A stretch of DNA of 5,148 nt. Source: Chloroflexota bacterium (GTDB taxonomy: Bacteria > Chloroflexota > Dehalococcoidia > Bin125). The DNA is taken from the NCBI GenBank assembly GCA_027296805.1, contig JAPUIR010000397.1, positions 1 through 5,148 on the forward strand. Reading direction: 5' to 3'. This document shows, piece after piece, positions 1 to 5,148 of this stretch. Position numbers and translations under genes: made by a program. Every line of letters begins with the position of its first letter. Position 1 is the first letter of the stretch. The notes beneath the pieces are model-generated. The model was not told where the DNA came from. It ran no database searches and saw only the letters and a program-made list of their open reading frames with translations.

Positions 1-215
1 GCACCCCCACCTTCATCTTCGAGGATCGCTTCGTCGTCAGCGGCGCCCAGGACTTCGAGACCTTCGCCGACTTCCTCACCCGCATCGGCGTGCCGCGGCG
101 TGAGGGCGTCGAACCCGGACCGCTCAACACGGATCCCGCTCCTCCGGGAGAGGACCACGCCGATCCCGCCGCTGCGGCCGACGACGGCGTCATCTCCCCC
201 GACGACATTTCTTAA
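1..215 (+). CDS. DsbA/FrnE-like thioredoxin-fold oxidoreductase, C-terminal fragment
   Basis: Open at the left edge; the first complete codon is at 3 and the TAA stop is at 213-215, leaving 70 visible residues. The visible start, TPTFIFEDRFVVSGAQ, matches the cis-proline loop and following beta-strand and helix of the DsbA family, especially the FrnE / 2-hydroxychromene-2-carboxylate isomerase-like branch, where a 'PTF.F...F.VSGAQ' block near the C-terminus is typical. Pro2 would be the cis-Pro next to the active site; the CxxC (or isomerase Ser) region lies outside the window, so redox versus isomerase function cannot be decided. The conserved fold ends near residue 29 (FADFLTRIG). Residues 30-70 form an acidic, Pro/Ala-rich tail with ten Asp/Glu and eight Pro, probably disordered. 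The gene lies 82 bp upstream of the acyl-CoA dehydrogenase on the same strand, so co-transcription is possible but not shown. Confident about the fold, less about the subfamily. Confidence 0.72.
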   Translation, partial: TPTFIFEDRFVVSGAQDFETFADFLTRIGVPRREGVEPGPLNTDPAPPGEDHADPAAAADDGVISPDDIS

Positions 216-297
216 GAGCGGGGCCGCGCCCGTCCGACAAACCAGTACACTGAGCCCCGCCAGCGACCCCTAAGGCGGGCCGAGCCAGGAGCGACCG
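216..297 (+). promoter_or_regulatory. Intergenic leader with Shine-Dalgarno site for the acyl-CoA dehydrogenase
   Basis: An AGGAG Shine-Dalgarno core lies at 287-291, six bases before the ATG at 298, and fixes that start. The rest of the 82-bp gap holds a weak G/C hairpin around 218-231 (CGGG/CCCG) without a T-tract and no convincing -35/-10 pair. Transcription may therefore read through from the upstream gene. Confidence 0.7.
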
Positions 298-1470
298 ATG
301 GAATTCCGCGACGCCAGCGAATACGGCGACTTCCGCCAGGAGGTCCGCACCTTTATCGACGAGAACCTGCCCACGAACTGGGCCGGCCGCTCCGATATGG
401 ACGACCAGGAGTACGCCGGCGAGACACGCAAATTCTGGAAGGCCCTCGCCGACAAGAACTGGCTCGCCATGGCCTGGCCGGAGGAGTACGGCGGCATGGC
501 CGCCGATCACTGGCAGCAACTCGTGATGAACGAGGAGATGGCTTACCACCGCGCCCCCGGCGCTGGCGCCAACATGGGCATCATGTGGGTGGGCCCCTCG
601 CTCATGCTCTACGGCACCGACGAACAGAAGGATACGCACGTCAGCGACATCGCCGGCGGCGACGTCTGGTGGTGCACGCTCTACTCTGAGCCCGGCGCCG
701 GCTCCGACCTCGCCTCCCTCCAGACGCGCGCCGTGGAGGACGGGGACGACTACGTGATCAACGGCCAGAAAATCTGGACCTCCGGTGCCCACCACTCCGA
801 CTGGGGCTGGCTCGCCGCCCGCACCGACCCCGACGCTCCCAAACACAAGGGCATCACCATGTTCATGTTTGACATGAACAGCCCCGGGGTGACGGTGCGC
901 CCGCTGATCAACATGGCCGACAGCCACTCCTTCAACGAGGTCTTCTTCGAGGACGTGCGCATCCCCAAGACCCAGGTCGTGGGCGAGGTCAACCGCGGCT
1001 GGTACCACATGGCCGTCGCGCTCGACTTCGAGCGCTCGGGCATCAGCGCTTTCGCGGGCGGCCGTCGCAGCGTGGAAGAGCTTTCGCAGGTGGCTCGCGA
1101 CAACCCGCAGTACCTAGAGCGCAATCCCGGTGTGCGCTACGACCTCGCCGACCGCTCCATCGAGGTCAAGGTGGGCACCTATTTGGCCTACCGCATCACG
1201 CACTTGCAGAAGCAGGGCGTCGTGGCGAACTACGAGGCTTCGGTCTCCAAGCTCTACGGCTCCGAGTTGGGGCAGCGCATCGCGGCGACCGGGCTCAAGC
1301 TGATCGGGAACTACGGCACGCTCAACGGCAGCGACGACGGCCGCACCCCGTTGGACGGCCGCCTGGCCACCTCCTATCGCAACGCCGTGAGCGGCACCAT
1401 CGCCGCCGGGACCAGTGAAATTCAGCGCGGGATTATCGCCACACGCGGCTTGGGCCTCCCCCGCCAGTAG
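298..1470 (+). CDS. Acyl-CoA dehydrogenase (FadE-like, FAD-dependent)
   Basis: A complete 390-residue flavoenzyme subunit, the usual family length, expected to be cytoplasmic and to oxidise an acyl-CoA to the 2-enoyl-CoA, passing electrons to ETF. Domain order is standard. The N-terminal helical domain spans about 1-120 and includes WLAMAWPEEYGG (55-66). The middle beta domain spans about 121-230, with the signature YSEPGAGSD (129-137), the FAD-contacting KIWTSGA (158-164) and VFFEDVRIP (215-223). The C-terminal helical domain starts at GEVNRGW (229-235) and closes with SGTIAAGTSEIQRGIIATR (365-383) and GLGLPR. The catalytic Glu of MCAD-type enzymes, in 'YEGTSEI', is Ala here (A370), and the usual 'GGYGY' block is NYGTLNGSDDG (338-348) with an extended loop. 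This pattern resembles FadE subfamilies that act on bulky or branched acyl-CoAs, some as heterotetramers, so the substrate cannot be assigned. The start is supported by AGGAG at 287-291. The next gene, a crotonase, is convergent. Confidence 0.93.
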   Translation: MEFRDASEYGDFRQEVRTFIDENLPTNWAGRSDMDDQEYAGETRKFWKALADKNWLAMAWPEEYGGMAADHWQQLVMNEEMAYHRAPGAGANMGIMWVGPSLMLYGTDEQKDTHVSDIAGGDVWWCTLYSEPGAGSDLASLQTRAVEDGDDYVINGQKIWTSGAHHSDWGWLAARTDPDAPKHKGITMFMFDMNSPGVTVRPLINMADSHSFNEVFFEDVRIPKTQVVGEVNRGWYHMAVALDFERSGISAFAGGRRSVEELSQVARDNPQYLERNPGVRYDLADRSIEVKVGTYLAYRITHLQKQGVVANYEASVSKLYGSELGQRIAATGLKLIGNYGTLNGSDDGRTPLDGRLATSYRNAVSGTIAAGTSEIQRGIIATRGLGLPRQ

Positions 1471-1492
1471 CTTCGGGCAATTCTCCGGGAGT

Positions 1493-1541
1493 GCAGAGGG
1501 ACGGAGTCCCTTTGCAAGGGGGGACTGGGGGGATCCCCCCC
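1493..1541. repeat. Overlapping inverted repeats in convergent intergenic spacer
   Basis: Three mutually overlapping foldbacks lie in 49 bases between the convergent dehydrogenase and crotonase genes. First, 1493-1502 pairs with 1506-1515 around a GGA loop: ten pairs including one G-U, with a perfect AGGGAC/GTCCCT core. Second, 1505-1512 can instead pair with 1516-1526 (AGTCCCTT with AAGGG then ACT, three G bulged), using the same GTCCC. Third, a perfect palindrome at 1527-1540 has six G, AT, then six C. An additional G6 run at 1518-1523 could also pair with the C-run. Neither strand has a downstream T-tract, so this is not a standard intrinsic terminator. It may be a bidirectional terminator of another kind, an mRNA-end stabiliser, or a copy of a dispersed intergenic repeat. 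Confidence 0.6.
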
Positions 1542-1548
1542 AACAAAC

Positions 1549-2370
1549 CTACCGACCTTGGAAGTGTGGCTCCCGCCGCTCCAGGAACGACGCTACGCCT
1601 TCCTTGAAGTCCTCCGACTGCATCAGCGGCAGCAACTGCAAGTAGATGTGGTCGACGGCGGCCTCGAAGGTCTCGTCCCAGCCCAGCCGCATCATCCGCT
1701 TGGTCGCCTGCACGGAGAGCGGCGCGTTGTTCGCGATCTCTCGCGCCCAGGCCATCGCCTCATCCATCAGGTCTTCGTGCGGCACGACCTTGTTGAGCAG
1801 GCCCATCTCCAGCGACTCGGCCGCGTCCAGCACCCGGCCGCGGAACGCAATCTCCGCCGCCCGATGCCAGCCCACTAGCCGCGGCAGGATCCAGGTGCCA
1901 CCGCTCTCGGGCAGGACGCCCCGCTTCGCGAAGACGGCGCCCATCTTGGCGTTGACGCTAGCGATGCGGATGTCGCAGAGCAGGGCGATGTCCATCCCGT
2001 AGCCCGCGGCCGCACCGTTGAGCGCGCAGATGATGGGCTTGTCCATGCGGTAGATCACCGTGGGCGGGGCGTCGCGCCAGTCGAACAGGCTGTAGCCGCT
2101 GCCGGCACCGCTCTCGCCCTCTTCGCGCAGCCGCTCGCCCTGTTCCTGCAGGTCCAGCCCCGAGCAGAAGCCACGACCACTGCCCGTCAAGATGACGACC
2201 CGGATCTCGCGGTCTTTCTGGCAGGCCACAAGCTGGGCCGAGAGGGCTTCGAGCATGGCGCGGCTGATCGCGTTCAGGCGATCGGGCCGGTTGAGGGTGA
2301 TGATTCCCACGTGGCCGTCAACCTCGTAAAGCAGGTCGTTGGTCGTGGTCGGATCGGTGGTGGTAGTCAC
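1549..2370 (-). CDS. Enoyl-CoA hydratase/isomerase family (crotonase fold) protein
   Basis: A 273-residue protein from GTG at 2370 to TAG at 1549-1551, normal length for the family and expected in the cytosol. Crotonase landmarks appear in order: VGIITLNRPDRLNAIS (21-36), the first oxyanion-hole block GFCSGLDL (67-74), the second block NGAAAGYGMDIALLCD (118-133), PESGGTWILPRLVG (154-167), then the C-terminal trimerisation helices with NNAPLSVQATKRMM (214-227). Compared with rat mitochondrial enoyl-CoA hydratase, the Glu144 position is Asp127 and the Glu164 position is Phe147, while Glu155 follows Pro154 where isomerase-type members often carry Asp/Glu. A classical hydratase is therefore unlikely; a double-bond isomerase or another crotonase reaction is more plausible. 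The substrate is not inferable. The GTG start is preferred because GAGGGGAG (complement of 2377-2384) lies six bases upstream and the family begins shortly before the first beta-strand. An in-frame TTG at 2457 would add 29 non-conserved residues. Confidence 0.9.
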   Translation of the reverse strand: MTTTTDPTTTNDLLYEVDGHVGIITLNRPDRLNAISRAMLEALSAQLVACQKDREIRVVILTGSGRGFCSGLDLQEQGERLREEGESGAGSGYSLFDWRDAPPTVIYRMDKPIICALNGAAAGYGMDIALLCDIRIASVNAKMGAVFAKRGVLPESGGTWILPRLVGWHRAAEIAFRGRVLDAAESLEMGLLNKVVPHEDLMDEAMAWAREIANNAPLSVQATKRMMRLGWDETFEAAVDHIYLQLLPLMQSEDFKEGVASFLERREPHFQGR

Positions 2371-2528
2371 GCCAGGCTCCCCTCGACTGGCGTCGCCGTT
2401 CGGACGACGCTCCGTCGTAGTCTCTGCGGCTCTTGGACGCCCGGTCAAGAAACACAATCGTGCTCCCTTCGTGATGGATCGAAGAGCGAGACTTCCTAGA
2501 CTCTTCCTATCGTTAGAACGGACCGTGC
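2371..2528. promoter_or_regulatory. Divergent control region between the crotonase and the secreted-protein gene
   Basis: These 158 bp separate two divergently oriented starts and must hold promoters for both unless the crotonase starts further upstream. Toward the crotonase, GAGGGGAG (complement of 2377-2384) is the ribosome site for GTG 2370. A perfect hairpin ACGACG-CTC-CGTCGT at 2404-2418 would lie in its 5' leader, and a TTGACC (complement of 2443-2448) resembles a -35 box without a good -10. Toward the secreted protein, TAGACT at 2497-2502 is a 4/6 match to a -10 but lacks a clear -35. GAAGAG (2481-2486) and CTCTTC (2501-2506) form a 6-bp inverted repeat with a 14-base spacer overlapping that box, a possible operator. 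Only AACGGA (2517-2522) resembles a Shine-Dalgarno site for ATG 2529. Individual elements are weak. Confidence 0.4.
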
Positions 2529-3449
2529 ATGACGGCCCTCCCGTTCCCCGGGCGGTTCACGCTCGCCTTCGTCGTAGCCGCGTTCGCGATGCTGACGCTG
2601 GGATTGATCGTGCCTCGACCGTCATATAGCCAAGGACCGCCCCTGCCCGCGGTGTTCTTCGGCGACGTGGCGGACATCACCGTCAACGGCGAACCCTACG
2701 ACGGGGTCACGCCGATCGAAGCGATCGATGAGAACGGCGACGTGGTAGGCACCGCGGACGTTTCAGACGAGGGGATCTGGCTGATCCAGGTTCCCCTCGC
2801 CGAGTCCGTGCGCTTCCGTATCGGCGGCGCCATCTCTGCCGCCGAGCCGTTCGTCCCGGGCTCGCTCAGCGAGCTGACGATTGTTCTCTCCGGGATTCCG
2901 ACCGAGCTTCCCACCCGCTCACTGGAACTGAGTGCGGGGTTCCAGGCGCTCACGCATGTGGGTGAGGACCTCTCCATCGATGACTTCCTCGCCCTCTTCG
3001 ACGAGCCGGCAGCGGTGGCCGGAATCTTTCTCTGGGATGCAGGAGCGCTGGGCTACGCGGTGTGGCGGCTCGGCCTGCCTGCCCCGCTGCAGGGGATCAC
3101 GGAGATTCTGCAAAACGCCCCCATGCTGCTGCTCCTGGAGACCGACGCCGTCTACACCAGCGACGTTCTCGCGCACGAGGCGGGGGCGTGGCCGCTGGTC
3201 AATGGCTTCGCCGGCATCGCCTACTTGGGCGCCGACGGCGACCCGATCGCCGCCGCGCTGAACGATGTCGACACTCCGGACAGCGTCTCCGCCATCTTTC
3301 GCTTCAACAACACGATCCGGAATTGGGATTCGTACAACAGAGGCTTGCCGCCCAGCCTCAACTCCTTGCGGGAGATCCAGCGCTGGGACTTCTTGCTGGT
3401 GCGCGCTGAACTCGCCACCTCCTGGACCTACGACGAGTTCCTGCCCTAG
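2529..3449 (+). CDS. Secreted protein of unknown function with beta-rich domain and two tandem modules
   Basis: A 306-residue protein I cannot assign to a named family. Residues 10-28 form a hydrophobic segment after a short N-terminus with one Arg, followed by RPSYSQG. This fits a Sec signal peptide cleaved near 34-36, or a membrane anchor, so the product is probably extracytoplasmic. Residues 40-120 look like a small beta-sandwich: GDVADITVNGEPYDG (45-59) and EGIWLIQVPL (81-90) resemble carboxypeptidase-regulatory-like domains attached to exported proteins. Residues 131-212 and 220-302 are two diverged copies of one module, sharing GF (137/226), a following G (145/234), 'VxxIF' (163/253), 'GLP' (182-184/272-274), an 'EI' pair (192-193/282-283) and a hydrophobic strand ending in an acidic residue. 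No Cys, catalytic motif or sorting signal is evident. The start is firm because an in-frame TAG lies 15 bases upstream (2514-2516) and ATG 2529 is the first start after it. It diverges from the crotonase and converges on clpC. Confidence 0.8.
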   Translation: MTALPFPGRFTLAFVVAAFAMLTLGLIVPRPSYSQGPPLPAVFFGDVADITVNGEPYDGVTPIEAIDENGDVVGTADVSDEGIWLIQVPLAESVRFRIGGAISAAEPFVPGSLSELTIVLSGIPTELPTRSLELSAGFQALTHVGEDLSIDDFLALFDEPAAVAGIFLWDAGALGYAVWRLGLPAPLQGITEILQNAPMLLLLETDAVYTSDVLAHEAGAWPLVNGFAGIAYLGADGDPIAAALNDVDTPDSVSAIFRFNNTIRNWDSYNRGLPPSLNSLREIQRWDFLLVRAELATSWTYDEFLP

Positions 3450-3475
3450 CGCGCACCGTGGGTGAGCCTGACGCA

Positions 3476-3507
3476 CGAGCCCCCCGCCTGAGGAGGCGGG
3501 GGGCTCG
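3476..3507. terminator. Perfect 14-bp GC hairpin between convergent genes (probable bidirectional terminator)
   Basis: CGAGCCCCCCGCCT (3476-3489) and AGGCGGGGGGCTCG (3494-3507) are perfect inverted repeats around a four-base GAGG loop. The hairpin starts 27 bases after the secreted-protein stop and ends 38 bases before the clpC stop, where a shared terminator would be expected. No T-tract follows on either strand, so intrinsic termination would be atypical. A second small palindrome, GCCGTT-C-AACGGC, follows at 3514-3526. Confidence 0.65.
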
Positions 3508-3545
3508 GCGAAGGCCGTTCAACGGCACCGACAGTGAGACACCAA

Positions 3546-5148
3546 CTAGGAAACTGAGGCAGGCTCCTTCTCCGCTTCGGCAGGGCGCTCCGGCTGGTAG
3601 GCGCCGGGCTGGCGCTCGAAAACGAAGGCGCCGTCGACGTAGTCGACGTGGATGCAGTCCCCCTCTTCGTAGTGACCGCCCAAGAGTTCCTTGCTGAGCG
3701 GGTTCTCCAACCGACGCTGAATCACGCGTCGCAGCGGTCGCGCCCCGTAGGCGGGGTCGTAGCCCTCCTCGACGATGGCGGCCTTGGCGGCCTCCGTTAG
3801 CTCGAAGGACATGCCGCGCTCCTCGAGTCGTTCGCGTTCCTCCTGCGCCATCAGGTCGACGATCAAGAGCAGTTCCGGCTGCGTCAGCGGCTCGAAGACG
3901 ATCACCTCGTCCAGGCGGTTGAGGAACTCGGGATTGAAGAAACTCTTCAGCGCCCGCTCCGTCTTCTCGACGCGATCGCGGTGCTCGCCGCCGTCGGCGG
4001 AGCGCGCTTGGCCAAAGCCGAGCTGCTTGCCGGTCTCGCCCGTGCCCAGGTTGCTGGTCAGGATCAGGACCGTGTTGCGGAAGTCCACTCGGCGGCCCTG
4101 GGCGTCGGTCAAGCGGCCCTCGTCCATCACCTGGAGCAGCACGTTGAACACATCCGGGTGCGCCTTCTCGATCTCGTCCATCAAGATCACGCGGTAGGGC
4201 CGGCGCCGGACCAGCTCCGTCAGGCCGCCGCCCTCGTCGTAGCCGACATAGCCGGGGGGCGCGCCCAGGATGCGGCTGACCGTGTGCCGCTCTTGGTATT
4301 CCGACATGTCCAGCCGCACCAAGGCGTCCTCGTCGTCGAAGAGGTATTCCGCCAGCGCCTTGGCCAGCTCCGTCTTACCCACGCCCGTGGGGCCGATGAA
4401 GAGGAAGGTGCCGATCGGCCGCTTGGGGTCCTTCAGCCCCGCCCGCGAACGGCGGATGGCATCGGCCAGCGCCTCGATGGCGAGCTCCTGACCGATCACC
4501 CGGCCGTGCAGCTCCTCTTCGATGTGGAGCAGCTTCTCGTTCTCGCCCTCCAGCATGCGCGCGGCGGGGATGCCGGTCATCTGGGCCAGCAGCTCAGCGA
4601 TGTCGCGCTCGCCGACCTCCGTGGTGGGCGGGTTCTCCGCCTGCCAGGCCGATTTACGCTCCGCATACTCCTCCTGCAACTGGACCAGCTCCTGGCGGAT
4701 ACGCGCAGCAGCTTCGAAGTCGTCGCGCTGAGAGGCGGCCTGTTGCTGGTCGTCCAGTTCATGGACACGGGTTTCAAGATCGGAGACCTCCTTCGGCATC
4801 GACTGATTGGCGATCACCCGCTTGGAGGCGGCCTCGTCGATCAAGTCGATGGCCTTGTCGGGCAGGCGTCGCTCGGTCACGTAGCGGTGGCTCAGCCGCA
4901 CGGCCGATTCCAGCGCCTCGTCCGTGATCGTCACCTTGTGGTGCCCCTCGTAGCGGGCGCGCAACCCGCGCAGAATTTCGATCGAGTCCTCGACGTTGGG
5001 CTCGTCGAGGTAGACGGGTGCGAAGCGCCGCTCGAGCGCGGCGTCTTTTTCGATGTGCTTGCGGTACTCATCGAACGTGGTGGCGCCGATTACGTGCAGC
5101 TCCCCGCGGGCGAGGGCGGGCTTCATCATGTTGGCGGCGTCGATCGCG
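3546..5148 (-). CDS. clpC: ClpC-type Hsp100 AAA+ ATPase, C-terminal part
   Basis: Open at the right edge; 533 residues are visible, numbered here from the first complete codon (5147-5145), and end at TAG 3546-3548. Roughly 290-300 residues are missing: the N-domain and the NBD1 Walker motifs. Visible parts of NBD1 are [17 protein letters not shown] (1-17), sensor-1 IGATT (20-24), arginine-finger ERRF (39-42) and [12 protein letters not shown] (95-106). A short middle domain (about 110-170) carries a UVR-like [13 protein letters not shown] (142-154). It has the ClpC length and lacks the long ClpB coiled coil. NBD2 is intact: Walker A GPTGVGKT (252-259), pore loop GYVG (299-302), Walker B ILMDEIE with D324/E325, sensor-1 N366, arginine finger R411 in [10 protein letters not shown], and sensor-2 GAR (468-470). 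An LGF tripeptide (376-378) sits where ClpP-docking loops occur, so it likely feeds unfolded substrates to ClpP. A polar Pro/Glu tail follows about residue 512. The regulator cannot be seen, since the promoter is outside the window. Confidence 0.94.
   Translation of the reverse strand, partial: AIDAANMMKPALARGELHVIGATTFDEYRKHIEKDAALERRFAPVYLDEPNVEDSIEILRGLRARYEGHHKVTITDEALESAVRLSHRYVTERRLPDKAIDLIDEAASKRVIANQSMPKEVSDLETRVHELDDQQQAASQRDDFEAAARIRQELVQLQEEYAERKSAWQAENPPTTEVGERDIAELLAQMTGIPAARMLEGENEKLLHIEEELHGRVIGQELAIEALADAIRRSRAGLKDPKRPIGTFLFIGPTGVGKTELAKALAEYLFDDEDALVRLDMSEYQERHTVSRILGAPPGYVGYDEGGGLTELVRRRPYRVILMDEIEKAHPDVFNVLLQVMDEGRLTDAQGRRVDFRNTVLILTSNLGTGETGKQLGFGQARSADGGEHRDRVEKTERALKSFFNPEFLNRLDEVIVFEPLTQPELLLIVDLMAQEERERLEERGMSFELTEAAKAAIVEEGYDPAYGARPLRRVIQRRLENPLSKELLGGHYEEGDCIHVDYVDGAFVFERQPGAYQPERPAEAEKEPASVS

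Noticed and set aside
246..251. TACACT as a -10 box for the dehydrogenase gene
   Set aside because: No -35-like hexamer at 15-19 bp spacing; a 4/6 match alone is common by chance.
190..1008. Long open frame on the minus strand (272 codons) across the acyl-CoA dehydrogenase
   Set aside because: Antisense shadow of a clearly conserved gene. The translation is His/Val/Gly/Ala-rich with no recognisable domain, as expected from GC-rich codon bias.
1487..1532. G-quadruplex from the G runs in the spacer
   Set aside because: Four runs exist (1487-1489, 1498-1500, 1518-1523, 1527-1532), but the loops of 8 and 17 bases are too long for a canonical quadruplex.
1527..1540. G6-AT-C6 palindrome (contains GGATCC) as a cloning or assembly artefact
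   Set aside because: It sits within a larger set of natural inverted repeats exactly at a convergent gene junction, and flanking genes are intact on both sides.
1558..2002. Plus-strand open frames (106 and 118 codons) opposite the crotonase
   Set aside because: Both are antisense shadows of conserved crotonase motifs; there is no ribosome site or domain.
2919..3476. Minus-strand open frame of 185 codons opposite the secreted-protein gene
   Set aside because: The plus-strand frame has a signal segment, internal duplication and a bounded start. The antisense translation is Arg/Gly/Val-rich without motifs.
3458..3697. Plus-strand open frame of 79 codons at the end of clpC
   Set aside because: It runs through the hairpin and antisense to the ClpC C-terminus. 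The product is Arg-rich with no start signal.
1..5148. Mobile element, CRISPR array, tRNA/rRNA, riboswitch or defence system
   Set aside because: No transposase or integrase motifs, no spaced direct repeats, no cloverleaf or rRNA-like sequence, and no defence-type domains in any real gene. All gaps are shorter than 160 bp.

Overview
This is a GC-rich bacterial chromosome segment with ordinary gene density: two complete fatty-acyl-CoA-type enzymes, one complete secreted protein of unknown function, and two genes cut by the window ends. The best lineage guess is Chloroflexota (Dehalococcoidia/SAR202-like) or a similar GC-rich group. The basis is a ClpC-type rather than ClpB-type Hsp100 protein, the sequence style of the acyl-CoA enzymes, and a secreted protein whose small beta-rich domain and repeats resemble ones I associate with that phylum. 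This is inference; no rRNA or other marker gene is present to settle it.

Layout, left to right. (1) 1-215, plus strand: the C-terminal end of a DsbA/FrnE-like thioredoxin-fold protein with an acidic, Pro/Ala-rich tail. (2) 298-1470, plus strand: a complete acyl-CoA dehydrogenase behind a clear Shine-Dalgarno site. (3) 1471-1548: a short convergent intergenic spacer with overlapping inverted repeats and G/C runs. (4) 1549-2370, minus strand: a complete crotonase-fold (enoyl-CoA hydratase/isomerase family) protein, most likely starting at GTG. (5) 2371-2528: a divergent control region. (6) 2529-3449, plus strand: an exported protein with an N-terminal signal segment, a beta-rich domain, and two tandem copies of a roughly 82-residue module. 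(7) 3450-3545: a convergent spacer with a 14-bp perfect hairpin. (8) 3546 to the window end, minus strand: the C-terminal two thirds of ClpC.

How they fit together: the dehydrogenase and the crotonase could serve the same acyl-CoA degradation route, since the first introduces a 2,3-double bond and the second acts on enoyl-CoA-type substrates. They are convergent, however, so they are not one operon. The crotonase and the secreted protein share a divergent promoter region. ClpC is a housekeeping proteolysis/chaperone ATPase, probably unrelated to its neighbours. I found no mobile element, CRISPR array, tRNA/rRNA or defence system. The most unusual items are the duplicated module in the secreted protein, the non-hydratase active site of the crotonase, the missing MCAD-type catalytic Glu in the dehydrogenase, and the hairpin-rich spacer at 1493-1541.
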